Of a stretch of 64,000 nt of DNA, positions 17,350 to 26,646 are shown piece by piece. Each line of letters opens with the position of its first letter. Position 1 is the stretch's first letter. The position numbers were made by a program, and so were the translations under genes. The DNA is from JBICIG01 sp043101605 (lineage in GTDB: Bacteria; Planctomycetota; Phycisphaerae; Phycisphaerales; UBA1924): positions 1 through 64,000 of the forward strand of contig JBICIG010000090.1 in NCBI GenBank assembly GCA_043101605.1. Direction: 5' to 3'. The notes under the pieces were generated by a model, which had not been told where the DNA came from, ran no database searches, and worked only from the letters and a program-made list of their open reading frames with translations.

Positions 17350-17955
17350 TCAGCGCTTGCGGCGGCGGATGGCGGCCAGCCCGCCGAGCCCGAGCAGGGC
17401 GAGCGATCCCGGCGCGGGGGTGGCGACGGTGAAGACGCGGACCTGGTGGAAGTAGGGAAACCGCGACGCGGTCATCTGGAAGGTCAGGGTGCTGCCGTTG
17501 ACATCGAGGAAATCCGATCCGGAGAAGTCGTGCCACCCGCGCTCGACGAAGGTGGTGGGGTAGAGGGTGCCCGTGGTCGCCGGGGCGTCTGACAGGTCGA
17601 GCACATGATCGCGGAACTGCACGCCGATGATCGGGGTCGAGAAGCTCACCGAGCCGGTGACCGTGGTGAGGGTGATGCTGTCGAAGTGCACGAAGTGCGA
17701 GTCGACCAGCCCGGTGTAGTTGCCCGAGACCGGTGAGGAGGAATGTGAGGGGTTCGTGCTCATGTCGATCGGCATGCCCGACAGCGAGATGTTCGTCCGC
17801 TCGTTCCAGGTCCACGCGTGCAAGGAGTAGAGCGGGCCCTGGGTGGCCAGGGGCGGCGGGGGAATCTGTGTGATCTGGCCCGTCGTCGAGACGATGCCGG
17901 CGAACGCCGGGGCGGCCATGAGCAACGCGATCGAGAGTGCGGCAGGGGTCTTCAT
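17350..17955 (-). CDS. PEP-CTERM-like exported protein, paralogue 1
   Basis: 201 residues. It has a signal peptide (M-K-T-P-A-A-L-S-I-A-L-L-M-A-A-P-A-F-A) and a C-terminal tail A-T-P-A-P-G-S-L-A-L-L-G-L-G-G-L then R-R-R-K-R. The core shares a run of blocks with the genes at 18258 and 23341: H-A-W-T-W-N-E-R, M-P-I-D-M-S-T-N-P-S, L-V-D-S-H-F-V-H-F-D, P-I-I-G-V-Q-F, D-F-L-D-V-N-G and Q-V-R-V-F-T-V. The function is unknown; an exported and surface-anchored location is inferred. It is the most diverged of the three. A shared C-T-C-A-C-G-C-G element lies 116 bases upstream. Confidence 0.8.
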   Translation of the reverse strand: MKTPAALSIALLMAAPAFAGIVSTTGQITQIPPPPLATQGPLYSLHAWTWNERTNISLSGMPIDMSTNPSHSSSPVSGNYTGLVDSHFVHFDSITLTTVTGSVSFSTPIIGVQFRDHVLDLSDAPATTGTLYPTTFVERGWHDFSGSDFLDVNGSTLTFQMTASRFPYFHQVRVFTVATPAPGSLALLGLGGLAAIRRRKR

Positions 17956-18070
17956 GAAGAACCTCGTGATGGTCGCGGGCGATGCCGGCCGATCCGGATC
18001 ACCCGGTTCGATCGGGTCCGCCGCGCAACCAGGCCGCGGACCGACTGGTAGCGACGGCAAGCGGGCGGGA

Positions 18071-18085
18071 CTCACGCGATCGTGC
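18071..18085 (-). promoter_or_regulatory. Candidate shared upstream element of the paralogous PEP-CTERM-like genes
   Basis: C-T-C-A-C-G-C-G-A-T-C-G-T-G-C. The same 15 bases with one change occur at 19005-19019, upstream of the neighbouring paralogue, and the first eight recur at 24049-24056 upstream of the third. Distances to the three ATGs are about 116, 133 and 100 bases. It may be an operator, a promoter part or simply a relic of duplication. The 302-base gap 17956-18257 otherwise holds only the family B copy. Confidence 0.3.
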
Positions 18086-18201
18086 CCGAGGATCTTGCGG
18101 TCCGTCTGCGGGGCCCGGTGCGCACGAACACACCCGGGCACCAGTTCCCGGGTGTGGCGTGGAGAATCCTCGTCGGGAGTGCGGGGTGGCGCGGCCGGCG
18201 G

Positions 18202-18240
18202 GGTGCCACGGCGTGGCCTTGAGGTCAACCCGTGGCACCC
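18202..18240. repeat. Family B palindromic repeat, single copy
   Basis: G-G-G-T-G-C-C-A-C-G-G on the left and A-A-C-C-C-G-T-G-G-C-A-C-C-C on the right, with a non-matching centre. It lies just after the stop of the 18258 gene. Confidence 0.65.
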
Positions 18241-18257
18241 GGGACGCATGGGCGTGT

Positions 18258-18872
18258 TCAGCGCTTCCGGCGGCGGAGGGCGGTCACCCCGCCGAGGCCC
18301 AGCAGGGCGAGCGATCCCGGCGCGGGGGTGGCGACGGTGAAGACGCGGACCTGCTCGAAGTCGGGCTGCCCGGTGGCGCTCATGTTGAACTGGAGGACAT
18401 TGCCGTTGACATCGAGGAAGTCGGCGCCGGTGGTGTTCGACCAGCCGCGCATCACGAACCCGGTGGGGTAGACGGTGCCCGGGGTGACCAGCGGGTCGGA
18501 GAAGTCCAGCCAGAGGTCGCGGTACTGCACGCCGATGATGGGCGTGGCGAAGGTGACCGAGCCGGAGATGGTCGTGCCAGGGATGCCGTCGAAGTGGATG
18601 AAGTGCGAGTCGACCAGGGCGGTCAGGTTGCCCGCGACGGGGGCGGAGGTGTTCGAGGGGTTGGTGATCATGTCGACGGGCATCGCGGCCAGCGGCACCT
18701 GGCTCTGCTCGTTCCACGCCCAGGCGTTGAACGCCGTCAGCGAGCCCGGGAAGGCGTTGCCCGGCGCGGGGATCTGCGTGACCGCCCCGAAGGTCGAGAC
18801 GATGTTCCCGCTCGCGGCGGCGGCGAGACCGGCGACGCACAGACAGACCGACAGCGTGTTGACAGACTTCAT
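18258..18872 (-). CDS. PEP-CTERM-like exported protein, paralogue 2
   Basis: 204 residues. The signal peptide runs M-K-S-V-N-T-L-S-V-C-L-C-V-A-G-L-A-A-A-A-S. The conserved core blocks are F-N-A-W-A-W-N-E-Q, M-P-V-D-M, N-P-S-N-T-S-A-P-V-A-G-N, L-V-D-S-H-F-I-H-F-D-G, F-A-T-P-I-I-G-V-Q-Y and A-D-F-L-D-V-N-G-N. The tail is T-P-A-P-G-S-L-A-L-L-G-L-G-G-V then R-R-R-K-R. It is adjacent to and co-oriented with paralogue 1, indicating tandem duplication, but 302 bases separate them and each has its own upstream element. Function is unknown. Confidence 0.8.
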   Translation of the reverse strand: MKSVNTLSVCLCVAGLAAAASGNIVSTFGAVTQIPAPGNAFPGSLTAFNAWAWNEQSQVPLAAMPVDMITNPSNTSAPVAGNLTALVDSHFIHFDGIPGTTISGSVTFATPIIGVQYRDLWLDFSDPLVTPGTVYPTGFVMRGWSNTTGADFLDVNGNVLQFNMSATGQPDFEQVRVFTVATPAPGSLALLGLGGVTALRRRKR

Positions 18873-19004
18873 GGCGAACCTCGTTCTGGTCGGAGTGCCG
18901 ACCTCCGTCGCACGCCGGAACACCCGGCGATGCGTTGGGTTCGGGTCGGGTCCGTCGCGAGACCACGCAGCGGACACCCTGGAAGCGGCGCCAACCCGCC
19001 GACG

Positions 19005-19019
19005 CTCACGCGATCATGC
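19005..19019 (-). promoter_or_regulatory. Candidate shared upstream element, second copy
   Basis: C-T-C-A-C-G-C-G-A-T-C-A-T-G-C, one change from 18071-18085, 133 bases before the 18258-18872 start. Further similarity continues past it (A-G-A-T-T-T-T versus G-G-A-T-C-T-T), so it may be either duplication remnant or control site. Confidence 0.3.
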
Positions 19020-19051
19020 AAAGATTTTCTGCGTATCGCCCCGCCCGTTTG

Positions 19052-19093
19052 GCAAGGGGACCAGGCCCCATCCCGGGGGCTTGGTCCTCTTGC
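19052..19093. repeat. Family A palindromic repeat
   Basis: The arms G-C-A-A-G-G-G-G-A-C-C-A-G-G and C-T-T-G-G-T-C-C-T-C-T-T-G-C pair except at G-T wobbles. It lies about 30 bases upstream of the deacylase start, between divergent genes. Confidence 0.75.
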
Positions 19094-19122
19094 CAATCCG
19101 AGCCCGGTAGACTCTCAGGAGC

Positions 19123-20229
19123 GTGAATCACCGCACCGTCATCATCTCGGGCAAGCGCATCCCGCCGGGGCGGGCGATCGATCTCGACATCCCCGTCAGC
19201 GGGACGGCCGTCGGGCACGCGGTCACCATCCCCGTCCGCGTCGTCCGCGGGCCCGAGCCCGGGCCCATCGTCGCGGTGACCGCGGCGGTGCACGGCGACG
19301 AGATCACGGGCATGGCGATCGTTCGCGCCCTGGTCGGCGATGAGCACCTGAAGATCGAGCGGGGCACGCTCATCCTCGCCCCGGTCGTCAATGTCCTGGG
19401 CTTCGAGCGCTCCAGCCGCTACATGCCCGACCGACGCGACCTGAACCGCTCGTTCCCGGGCAGCGCCTCGGGATCGCTGACCGCCCGGTTCGCCCGCGCG
19501 GTGTTCGAGGAACTCATCGGCCCGGCCGACGCGCTGATCGATCTGCACACCGCCGCCGCCAAGCGCACCAACTTCCCCAATGTCCGCGTGGACCTCGACC
19601 ACCCGCCCAGCGCCGAACTCGCCCGGCATTTCGGGGCCGAACTGACCGTCCACGGCAAGGGCCCGGAGGGCTCGCTGCGCCGGGCCGCGGTCGAGGCGGG
19701 CAAGGCCGCGATCATCCTCGAGGCGGGCGAGGTCTGGAAGTTCGACCCCGCGATGACCGAGATCGGGCTGCGGGGCGTGCGCAACGCGCTGATGGGGCTG
19801 GGCATGATGCCCGGGGAGCCCGAGCCCCCGCTCTTCCGGGCCGAGTCCCGCAAGACCGAGTGGGCCCGCTCGACGCACGGCGGAATCCTCCGCTTCCATG
19901 TCTCCCCGGGCGACTGGGTCGAGGACGCCCAGCCGCTGGCGACGGTCACGACCCTGCTCGGGCGCGACCTGGCGACGATCGAGTCCCCCCGGGCAGGCGT
20001 GGTGCTGGGCATGACGACGATGCCCGCGGTCGTCCCGGGCGATCCGGTCTGCCACATCGCCACGCTCGACCGCGGCCGCGCCAAGCTCCGCGAGGCGCAC
20101 GAGGACGAATCGGGCGACTCCCTGCACCACCGCGTGCTGGATGCCTTCACCGCCAACACGCACATCGAGCAGCCCCGCGAAGACTCCTCGGAACCCTTCG
20201 ACCCCGACAGCGAGGACGCGGTGCTGTGA
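19123..20229 (+). CDS. Succinylglutamate desuccinylase/aspartoacylase family protein
   Basis: 368 residues. The start is GTG with C-A-G-G-A-G immediately upstream. It is an M14-like zinc hydrolase: H-G-D-E with His 57 and Glu 60, D-L-N-R-S-F-P-G at residues 106-113, and I-D-L-H-T with His 142 supplying the metal ligands. The C-terminal third (from about residue 240: S-T-H-G-G-I-L-R-F, G-D-W-V, S-P-R-A-G-V-V-L-G) is a barrel-sandwich region as in related proteins. This group cleaves acyl-amino acids, but its substrate beside RimK-like ligases is not established. It overlaps the next gene by four bases (G-T-G-A) and starts a three-gene unit with a retropepsin-like protease and a RimK-type ligase, so it probably acts on glutamyl-modified products. 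Confidence 0.9.
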   Translation: MNHRTVIISGKRIPPGRAIDLDIPVSGTAVGHAVTIPVRVVRGPEPGPIVAVTAAVHGDEITGMAIVRALVGDEHLKIERGTLILAPVVNVLGFERSSRYMPDRRDLNRSFPGSASGSLTARFARAVFEELIGPADALIDLHTAAAKRTNFPNVRVDLDHPPSAELARHFGAELTVHGKGPEGSLRRAAVEAGKAAIILEAGEVWKFDPAMTEIGLRGVRNALMGLGMMPGEPEPPLFRAESRKTEWARSTHGGILRFHVSPGDWVEDAQPLATVTTLLGRDLATIESPRAGVVLGMTTMPAVVPGDPVCHIATLDRGRAKLREAHEDESGDSLHHRVLDAFTANTHIEQPREDSSEPFDPDSEDAVL

Positions 20230-20687
20230 GCGGGCCCTCGGTCATCGGGTGGCGCGAGCGTGTCGACCTGCCCGCGTGGGGCGTGACGCGCCTGCTCGCC
20301 AAGGCCGACTCGGGCGCGCGCTCGAGCGCGGTCCACGCCGAGAACATCGCCGAGCTGCCCGGCGAGCGCGTCGCGTTCGAGGTCGTCTACAGCCGGGCGC
20401 ACCCCGAGCACCGCCAGCGGGTCGAGTGCGACATCGCGCGGCGGGTGCGGGTGCGGTCGAGCTCCGGGCACGCCGACGAGCGGCTGGTGGTGCGGACGGA
20501 ACTGGTGATCGGCCCGTTCCGCCGCGAGGTGGAACTGACGCTGGTCTCGCGCGAGCTGATGTCGTGCCGCATGCTCATCGGGCGGACCGCCCTGGACGGG
20601 CTGCTGGTCGATCCCTCGCGGACCTATCTTCTGACGCGCCCGCCCCACGCCGGGCCCGGCGTGCGACCCCGAAAGCGAACTTCATGA
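20226..20687 (+). CDS. Retropepsin-like ATP-dependent zinc protease family protein (RimB-like)
   Basis: 153 residues. It starts at a GTG overlapping the previous stop and its own stop overlaps the next ATG (A-T-G-A). The catalytic-type motif K-A-D-S-G-A-R-S-S-A-V-H-A has Asp 28 in the D-S-G triplet of retropepsin-like folds. A second conserved block is E-L-M-S-C-R-M-L-I-G-R-T-A-L near residues 118-131. The family is annotated as putative ATP-dependent zinc protease. In Pseudomonas the neighbour of RimK, RimB, belongs to this group and trims glutamates added by RimK to ribosomal protein S6. The overlapping genes here support the same partnership. Confidence 0.88.
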   Translation: MSGPSVIGWRERVDLPAWGVTRLLAKADSGARSSAVHAENIAELPGERVAFEVVYSRAHPEHRQRVECDIARRVRVRSSSGHADERLVVRTELVIGPFRREVELTLVSRELMSCRMLIGRTALDGLLVDPSRTYLLTRPPHAGPGVRPRKRTS

Positions 20688-21868
20688 GCCAGCCGCTCCG
20701 CATCGGCATCCTGAGCATGGGCCCCAAGCTCTACTCGACCAAGCGCCTCCGCGAAGCGGGCAAGCAGCGCGGGCACACCATGCGCGTGCTGCACCCGCTG
20801 CGCTTCGCGATGAGCCTGGCCGGCTCGGGCCCGGACATGACCTACGCGGGCAAGCGCGTCGCGCCGCTCGAGGCGGTGATCCCGCGCATCGGCGCGTCGA
20901 TCACGCACTACGGCTCGGCGGTGGTGCGCCAGTTCCAGGAGATGGGCGTCTACACCGTCAACACCTCGCTGGGCATCCAGAACTCGCGCGACAAGCTCCG
21001 CTGCCTGCAGATGCTCAGCCGACACCGCATCGGCATGCCCGCGACCGCGTTCGCCCGCGACCGCTCGGATGTGCTTCCCGCGATCCGCCGCGTGGGCGGC
21101 GCGCCGGTGATCATCAAGCTGCTCGAGGGGACCCAGGGCGTGGGCGTGATCCTCGCCGACACCGAGAAGGTCGCCGAGGCGATCGTCGAGACGCTCCAGA
21201 GCGCGCGGCAGAATGTGCTCATCCAGCGTTTCGTCAGCGAGAGCAAGGGCACCGATGTCCGCGCGTTCGTGGTGGGCGACCGCGTCGTCGCCGCCATGCG
21301 TCGCCGCGCCGGCGGGGGCGAGTACCGCTCGAATGTCCACCGGGGCGGGCAGACCGAGGCGATCACGCTCGACGCCGCCTACGAGAAGACCGCCGTCCGC
21401 GCCGCCCAGATCATGGGCCTCCGCGTCGCGGGCGTGGACATGCTCGAATCCGACGACGGCCCGCAGATCATGGAGGTGAACTCGTCGCCTGGGCTCGAGG
21501 GCATCGAGACCGCCACCGGCGTCGATGTCGCCGGCGCCATCATCGAATTCATCGCCGACCATGTCGAGTTCCCCGAACTCGACATCCGCCAGCGGCTGAG
21601 CATCTCGCGCGGCTACGGCGTCGCCGAGATCCATGTCATCAAGCAATCCGAGCTCAACGGCTCCACCCTCGCCGAGGCGACCCTGTGGGAGAAGGGCATC
21701 ATGGTCCTCCACATCGCCCGCAGGGACGGCGAGGTCATCCCCAACCCCGACGGCGACACCCGCCTGGGCGTCGGCGACCGCGTGCTGTGCTACGGCAAGC
21801 TCGACGAACTCCGCCGATATGTCCCCCGCCCCAAGCCCCGCCGAAAGAAGAAACTCCCGACCGCGTGA
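20684..21868 (+). CDS. rimK: RimK-type alpha-L-glutamate ligase (ATP-grasp) with C-terminal RCK_C domain
   Basis: 394 residues; ordinary RimK is about 300. Residues 1-100 are the RimK N-terminal domain (I-G-I-L-S-M-G, V-I-P-R-I-G-A-S-I-T). The ATP-grasp follows, with P-V-I-I-K-L-L-E-G-T-Q-G-V-G-V near residue 143 and the metal-binding end G-V-D-M-L-E...I-M-E-V-N-S-S-P-G-L-E. These match S6 modification enzymes and related amino-acid ligases. From about residue 300 to 385 there is an extra module: V-I-K-Q-S-E-L-N-G-S-T-L-A-E, A-R-R-D-G-E-V-I-P-N-P, L-G-V-G-D-R-V-L-C-Y-G. This reads as a TrkA-C/RCK_C regulatory domain, known from potassium channels where it binds small ligands. The tail is basic (P-R-R-K-K-K). 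It is the last gene of the overlapping trio. S6 as substrate is inferred from the family only. Confidence 0.92.
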   Translation: MSQPLRIGILSMGPKLYSTKRLREAGKQRGHTMRVLHPLRFAMSLAGSGPDMTYAGKRVAPLEAVIPRIGASITHYGSAVVRQFQEMGVYTVNTSLGIQNSRDKLRCLQMLSRHRIGMPATAFARDRSDVLPAIRRVGGAPVIIKLLEGTQGVGVILADTEKVAEAIVETLQSARQNVLIQRFVSESKGTDVRAFVVGDRVVAAMRRRAGGGEYRSNVHRGGQTEAITLDAAYEKTAVRAAQIMGLRVAGVDMLESDDGPQIMEVNSSPGLEGIETATGVDVAGAIIEFIADHVEFPELDIRQRLSISRGYGVAEIHVIKQSELNGSTLAEATLWEKGIMVLHIARRDGEVIPNPDGDTRLGVGDRVLCYGKLDELRRYVPRPKPRRKKKLPTA

Positions 21869-21888
21869 GCGGGCACGACGGCAGGAGG

Positions 21889-21944
21889 GGTGCCAAGGTT
21901 GGTGAATCGGGTGCCACGGGTTGCTCGCCAACCCGTGCCGACCT
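21889..21944. repeat. Family B palindromic repeat
   Basis: A partial unit (G-G-G-G-T-G-C-C-A-A-G-G-T-T-G) precedes a full one: G-T-G-C-C-A-C-G-G-G-T-T-G, C-T-C-G-C, C-A-A-C-C-C-G-T-G-C. It lies in the gap between the convergent RimK and prepilin-like genes. Confidence 0.7.
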
Positions 21945-21970
21945 CAGCCGCCAGGTCGCGGCAAGGTCCG

Positions 21971-23044
<1,074 letters not shown>

Positions 23045-23223
23045 GCGAGTCCTCTCCGGGCCCCCCTCGCAAGCCATCCGTCATCGCCCCGGCGGGGCGA
23101 CGCCCCGAGGATAGTCGCCGGAGATTGCCCGCGCGGCCCGGGAAAGCCCGCGAGATCACGCCCGCCGCCGACTTGATCGGACCTTCACATCCGCGATGCG
23201 CCGATCGCCCGCGCATCGGCCCG

Positions 23224-23265
23224 GCAAGAGGACCAAGACCCCACCCCGGGGCTTGGTCCTCTTGC
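23224..23265. repeat. Family A palindromic repeat
   Basis: Perfect 14-bp arms: G-C-A-A-G-A-G-G-A-C-C-A-A-G with C-T-T-G-G-T-C-C-T-C-T-T-G-C, around a C/G-run loop. It is the best-preserved copy and is followed at once by a family B copy. Confidence 0.85.
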
Positions 23266-23279
23266 GAACAAGCGTGCTC

Positions 23280-23318
23280 AGGTGCCACGGCGTGTCCCGG
23301 AGGGCGAGCCGTGCGCCG
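23280..23318. repeat. Family B palindromic repeat, diverged
   Basis: A-G-G-T-G-C-C-A-C-G-G-C on the left and G-C-C-G-T-G-C-G on the right. It shares outer boxes with the other copies but has a different centre. Confidence 0.6.
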
Positions 23319-23340
23319 TCATCGTGATCCGCGCGGGTCG

Positions 23341-23949
23341 TCAAGCGTCCGCGCGCCGGCGACGCACCGCCACCAGCCCGCCGAGCCCGAGCAGGGCCGC
23401 CGATCCCGGCGCCGGCGTCGCGACGGTGAACACGCGCACCTGGTTGAGGTGCGGCAGCCCCGGCGCGGTCATCTCGAAGGTCAGCACATTGGCGTTGACG
23501 CGGAGGTAGTCGGCGCCGGAGTAGTTCTGGAACCCCCGTCCGGGCGAGAAGGTCGGGTAGGTCGTCCCCACGCCCAGCACATCGCTCATGTCCAGGAACG
23601 AGTCGTTGTACTGCACGCCGATGATGTTGGTCGCAAAGGTGACGGTGCCGAAGATGATCGCGCCGGGCAGCCCGTCGAAGTGGATGAAGTGCGAATCGAC
23701 GAAGGTCGAGAGCGAGCCCGCGACCGGCGCGTTGCTGGTCGACGGGTTCGTCGACATGTCCACCGGCATGCCCAGCACCGACGCGTTGATCTGCTCGTTC
23801 CACGCCCAGGCGTTGCCCGCGGTCAGCGCCCCGGGCATCGCGCTCGCCGGCGCGACAATCTGCGTCGCCGAGCCCGTGGTCGAGATGATGCTCGCGTTCG
23901 CCGAGGCGGCAAGGCCCAGGCAGACCGACAGCGTGAGAGACTTCTTCAT
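23341..23949 (-). CDS. PEP-CTERM-like exported protein, paralogue 3
   Basis: 202 residues. The signal peptide runs M-K-K-S-L-T-L-S-V-C-L-G-L-A-A-S-A-N-A. The core blocks shared with the 17350 and 18258 genes are N-A-W-A-W-N-E-Q, M-P-V-D-M-S-T-N-P-S, V-D-S-H-F-I-H-F-D-G, N-I-I-G-V-Q-Y and Q-V-R-V-F-T-V-A-T. The tail is P-A-P-G-S-A-A-L-L-G-L-G-G-L then R-R-R-R. It is closest to paralogue 2. It lies 4.5 kb from the tandem pair with the rimK trio and a prepilin-like gene between, so the family has spread within the region. Function is unknown. Confidence 0.8.
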   Translation of the reverse strand: MKKSLTLSVCLGLAASANASIISTTGSATQIVAPASAMPGALTAGNAWAWNEQINASVLGMPVDMSTNPSTSNAPVAGSLSTFVDSHFIHFDGLPGAIIFGTVTFATNIIGVQYNDSFLDMSDVLGVGTTYPTFSPGRGFQNYSGADYLRVNANVLTFEMTAPGLPHLNQVRVFTVATPAPGSAALLGLGGLVAVRRRRADA

Positions 23950-24116
23950 GGCGTGCTCCTTCAGAGATGCAGGATTGCGTGTTGTGCCGTGCGAGACGCC
24001 GGATCGCCGCCGCCCCTTCACCCATGCAAGCGCCGCCCGCCGCCCCCGCTCACGCGTCCATCGCGGAAACACCCGATCCCGCGACGGCGGGATGAGCCGC
24101 GCGATCCGGCAGTGAT

Positions 24117-24156
24117 GCAAGAGGACCACACCCCCACCCGGACCTTGGTCCCCTTG
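24117..24156. repeat. Family A palindromic repeat
   Basis: The arms G-C-A-A-G-A-G-G-A-C-C-A and T-T-G-G-T-C-C-C-C-T-T-G-C pair with a C-rich loop. It is the last recognised copy; none was seen from 24.2 to 64 kb. The 339-base gap 23950-24288 also contains the third C-T-C-A-C-G-C-G box (24049-24056) and the upstream region of mrdA. Confidence 0.75.
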
Positions 24157-24288
24157 CGATCCCAGCCCACTCAGAGCGGCGCGCTCATCCCCAGACCCTC
24201 AAGATCGCGCCTACCCGACAGCCCCCGCACGATCCGCCCCGCCGGGCCCGGTACCATGCCCCACGACCCCGCGACGGAGCGCGGCAGG

Positions 24289-26646
24289 ATGCTCAACTCC
24301 CTGATCCCCAGCATGTTCCACCGGCGCCTCGCGCTGGTTCTCGCGGGCTTCCTGCTCGCGTTGGTCGCATTGGGCGCTCAGGTCGCCAAACTCACCCTCG
24401 TTGAGGGCGACCGCCTGCGGGCCGAGGCCGAGGCCCGGCTCGTCCGCACCGAGTGGACGCCCACGGTCCGCGGGCGCATCCTCGACCGCATCGGCCGCGT
24501 CCTGGCCCGCCCCAAGCCCAGCTACTCGGTCTCGATCGCCTACCCCGTCCTGACCGGCGACTGGGCCCGCGACCGCGCCGCCGACTACGCCCGCCGCGTG
24601 CACCGCGCCGAGTGGTCCAAGCTCGGCGACGACCGCCAACTCGCCCTCATCGCCCGGTACGAAGCCGTCTACCGCGCCCACTTGGGCGCGATGTGGACCG
24701 CCCTGGCCGAGCGAGCCGCGATCGAGCCGGCCGAGCTCGACCGCCGGCGCGATGGCATCGTCTCCCGCGTCACGCGCATGCACGAAGCCGTCGTCCGCGC
24801 GCGCCTGGAGGGCTTCATCGACGAGCAGCGCGCCAAGGGCAGCGCCATCTTCGACGCCGAGCTCGCCCGCCTGCGCCAGCGGGCCGACCAGCCCATCCGC
24901 GAGCAGCAGAGCGCCCACCCGATCCTCTCGAACATCGCCGACGCGCAGGCGTTCGACTTCGACCGCCGCGCCCGCCAACTCGTGGAGCTGAACCCCTCGG
25001 GCCTCGACACCCGCGAGGCGATCGACCCCGTCCCCCTCATGCCCGGGCTGGAGGTCGAGGACGCCAGCGGGCGGCTGTACCCGCTCGACCGCATCCGCGT
25101 CGAGATCGACCCTTCCAACCTTCCCTCGCCCATGCGCAACGAGGCGCCGCGCGAGCTCGAGGTTTCGGGCGTCGCGTCGCACATCCTCGGCTGGATGCGC
25201 CGCCGCGTCCACGCCGAGGACCACGACCGCCGCCGATCACTCATCGAGAACGACCCCGCTTTCGCCGAGCGCGTCGTGGGGATCGCCGGCATCGACCGCG
25301 GGCGCTATCGCGAAGCCGACGCGGTCGGCGCCGCGGGCATCGAGGCCCTCGCTGAGCCGACGCTGCGGGGTCTGCGCGGGCTGACCGTCCGCCGCCTCGA
25401 CACCGGCGAGCAGCGCGTCGAGCAGCCCGAGCCCGGGCGCGACATCCGCCTGACCCTCGACGCCATGCTCCAGGCCCGCGTGCAGGCCGCGATGGATCCC
25501 CGCCTCGGACTCGCCCGCGTCCAGCCCTGGCACGGCGAGCCCACCGAGTGGATGCCCATCGGCACACCCCTCAACGGCGCCGCGGTCGTCCTGGACATCG
25601 ACACCGGCGAGATCCTGGCGATGGTCTCCACGCCCGAGCTCGACCGCGACACCCTCGAGACCGACCCGGAGTCCATCTTCGCCGACCAGCTCGACGCGCC
25701 CTGGGTCAACCGCGTCATCGAGAAGCCCTACCCGCCCGGTTCGATCGCCAAGGCGATCGTCCTCCACGGCGCCGCCGCCCACGCGGGTTTCAGCCTCGGC
25801 GAGACGATCCCCTGCACGGGCCACCTCTACGAGCACGCCCCCGATCAATTCCGCTGCTGGATCTTCAAGCGCTACCCGGGACTGACGCACTCGATGACGC
25901 TCGGGCACGATCCCGACACCGTCGAGGCCCTGGCCGTTTCGTGCAACATCTTCTTCTACACCCTCGGGCGCCGGCTCGGGCCCGCCGGCATCGCCCGGAC
26001 CTACCGCGACTTCGGCGTCGGCGAGCCCTTCGACCTGGGCATCGGCGAGGAGTTCCCCGGCGCGCTCGGGCGCGACTGGAATCCCGCCAACATCGAACGC
26101 TCCGACGCGACGCTCATGGGCATCGGGCAGGGCCCGGTCGCGTGGACGCCCCTCCACGCCGCCGACGCGCTGGCGACCATCGCCCGCGACGGCATCCGCC
26201 TGCCCGTCCGCCTGCTCGCCGACGCCCCGCGCGACAAACCCATGCGCGACCTCCGCCTCGACCCCGCCCTCGTCACCGCCACGCTCGAGGGCCTCGACGC
26301 CGCGGTCAACACCGACCAGGGCACCGGGCACCACCTCACCTTCGAGAACGGCGACCGCGAGCCGATCTTCAACCCGCCCCCGGGCGTCCGTCTCTGGGGC
26401 AAGACCGGCACCGCGCAAGCGCCGCACCTCATGATCGATCCCGACGCCGAGGGCCCGCTCGAAGCTGCCATCGCGCGACGCGGCGACCACTCCTGGTTCG
26501 TCGTCCTCGCCGGTCGCGACCGTCCGCGCTACGCCATCGCCGTGCTCATGGAGTACGCCGGCTCGGGCGGCAAGGTCTCCGGGCCCATCGCCAACCTCAT
26601 CGTCCACGCCCTCGACGACGAGGGCTACTTCCGGGGGCCCTCCTAA
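24289..26646 (+). CDS. mrdA: Penicillin-binding protein 2 (peptidoglycan transpeptidase)
   Basis: 785-residue class B PBP for cell elongation. The start was placed at the ATG 10 bases after G-G-A-G; an earlier in-frame ATG at 24256 lacks a ribosome site. One N-terminal membrane helix (L-A-L-V-L-A-G-F-L-L-A-L-V-A-L) is followed by a dimerisation domain enlarged by charged, coiled-coil-like sequence. The transpeptidase domain has S-I-A-K with catalytic Ser 485, S-C-N at 551 and K-T-G at 705. It directly abuts rodA, the usual PBP2-RodA pair. Planctomycetes were long thought to lack peptidoglycan, but many encode this machinery; the complete motifs here argue for a working enzyme. Confidence 0.94.
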   Translation: MLNSLIPSMFHRRLALVLAGFLLALVALGAQVAKLTLVEGDRLRAEAEARLVRTEWTPTVRGRILDRIGRVLARPKPSYSVSIAYPVLTGDWARDRAADYARRVHRAEWSKLGDDRQLALIARYEAVYRAHLGAMWTALAERAAIEPAELDRRRDGIVSRVTRMHEAVVRARLEGFIDEQRAKGSAIFDAELARLRQRADQPIREQQSAHPILSNIADAQAFDFDRRARQLVELNPSGLDTREAIDPVPLMPGLEVEDASGRLYPLDRIRVEIDPSNLPSPMRNEAPRELEVSGVASHILGWMRRRVHAEDHDRRRSLIENDPAFAERVVGIAGIDRGRYREADAVGAAGIEALAEPTLRGLRGLTVRRLDTGEQRVEQPEPGRDIRLTLDAMLQARVQAAMDPRLGLARVQPWHGEPTEWMPIGTPLNGAAVVLDIDTGEILAMVSTPELDRDTLETDPESIFADQLDAPWVNRVIEKPYPPGSIAKAIVLHGAAAHAGFSLGETIPCTGHLYEHAPDQFRCWIFKRYPGLTHSMTLGHDPDTVEALAVSCNIFFYTLGRRLGPAGIARTYRDFGVGEPFDLGIGEEFPGALGRDWNPANIERSDATLMGIGQGPVAWTPLHAADALATIARDGIRLPVRLLADAPRDKPMRDLRLDPALVTATLEGLDAAVNTDQGTGHHLTFENGDREPIFNPPPGVRLWGKTGTAQAPHLMIDPDAEGPLEAAIARRGDHSWFVVLAGRDRPRYAIAVLMEYAGSGGKVSGPIANLIVHALDDEGYFRGPS

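Noticed and set aside
20141..20683. Longer start for RimK in the open frame
   Set aside because: This region is the retropepsin-like gene in another frame; M-S-Q-P-L-R-I-G at 20684 fits the RimK N-terminus and the A-T-G-A overlap.
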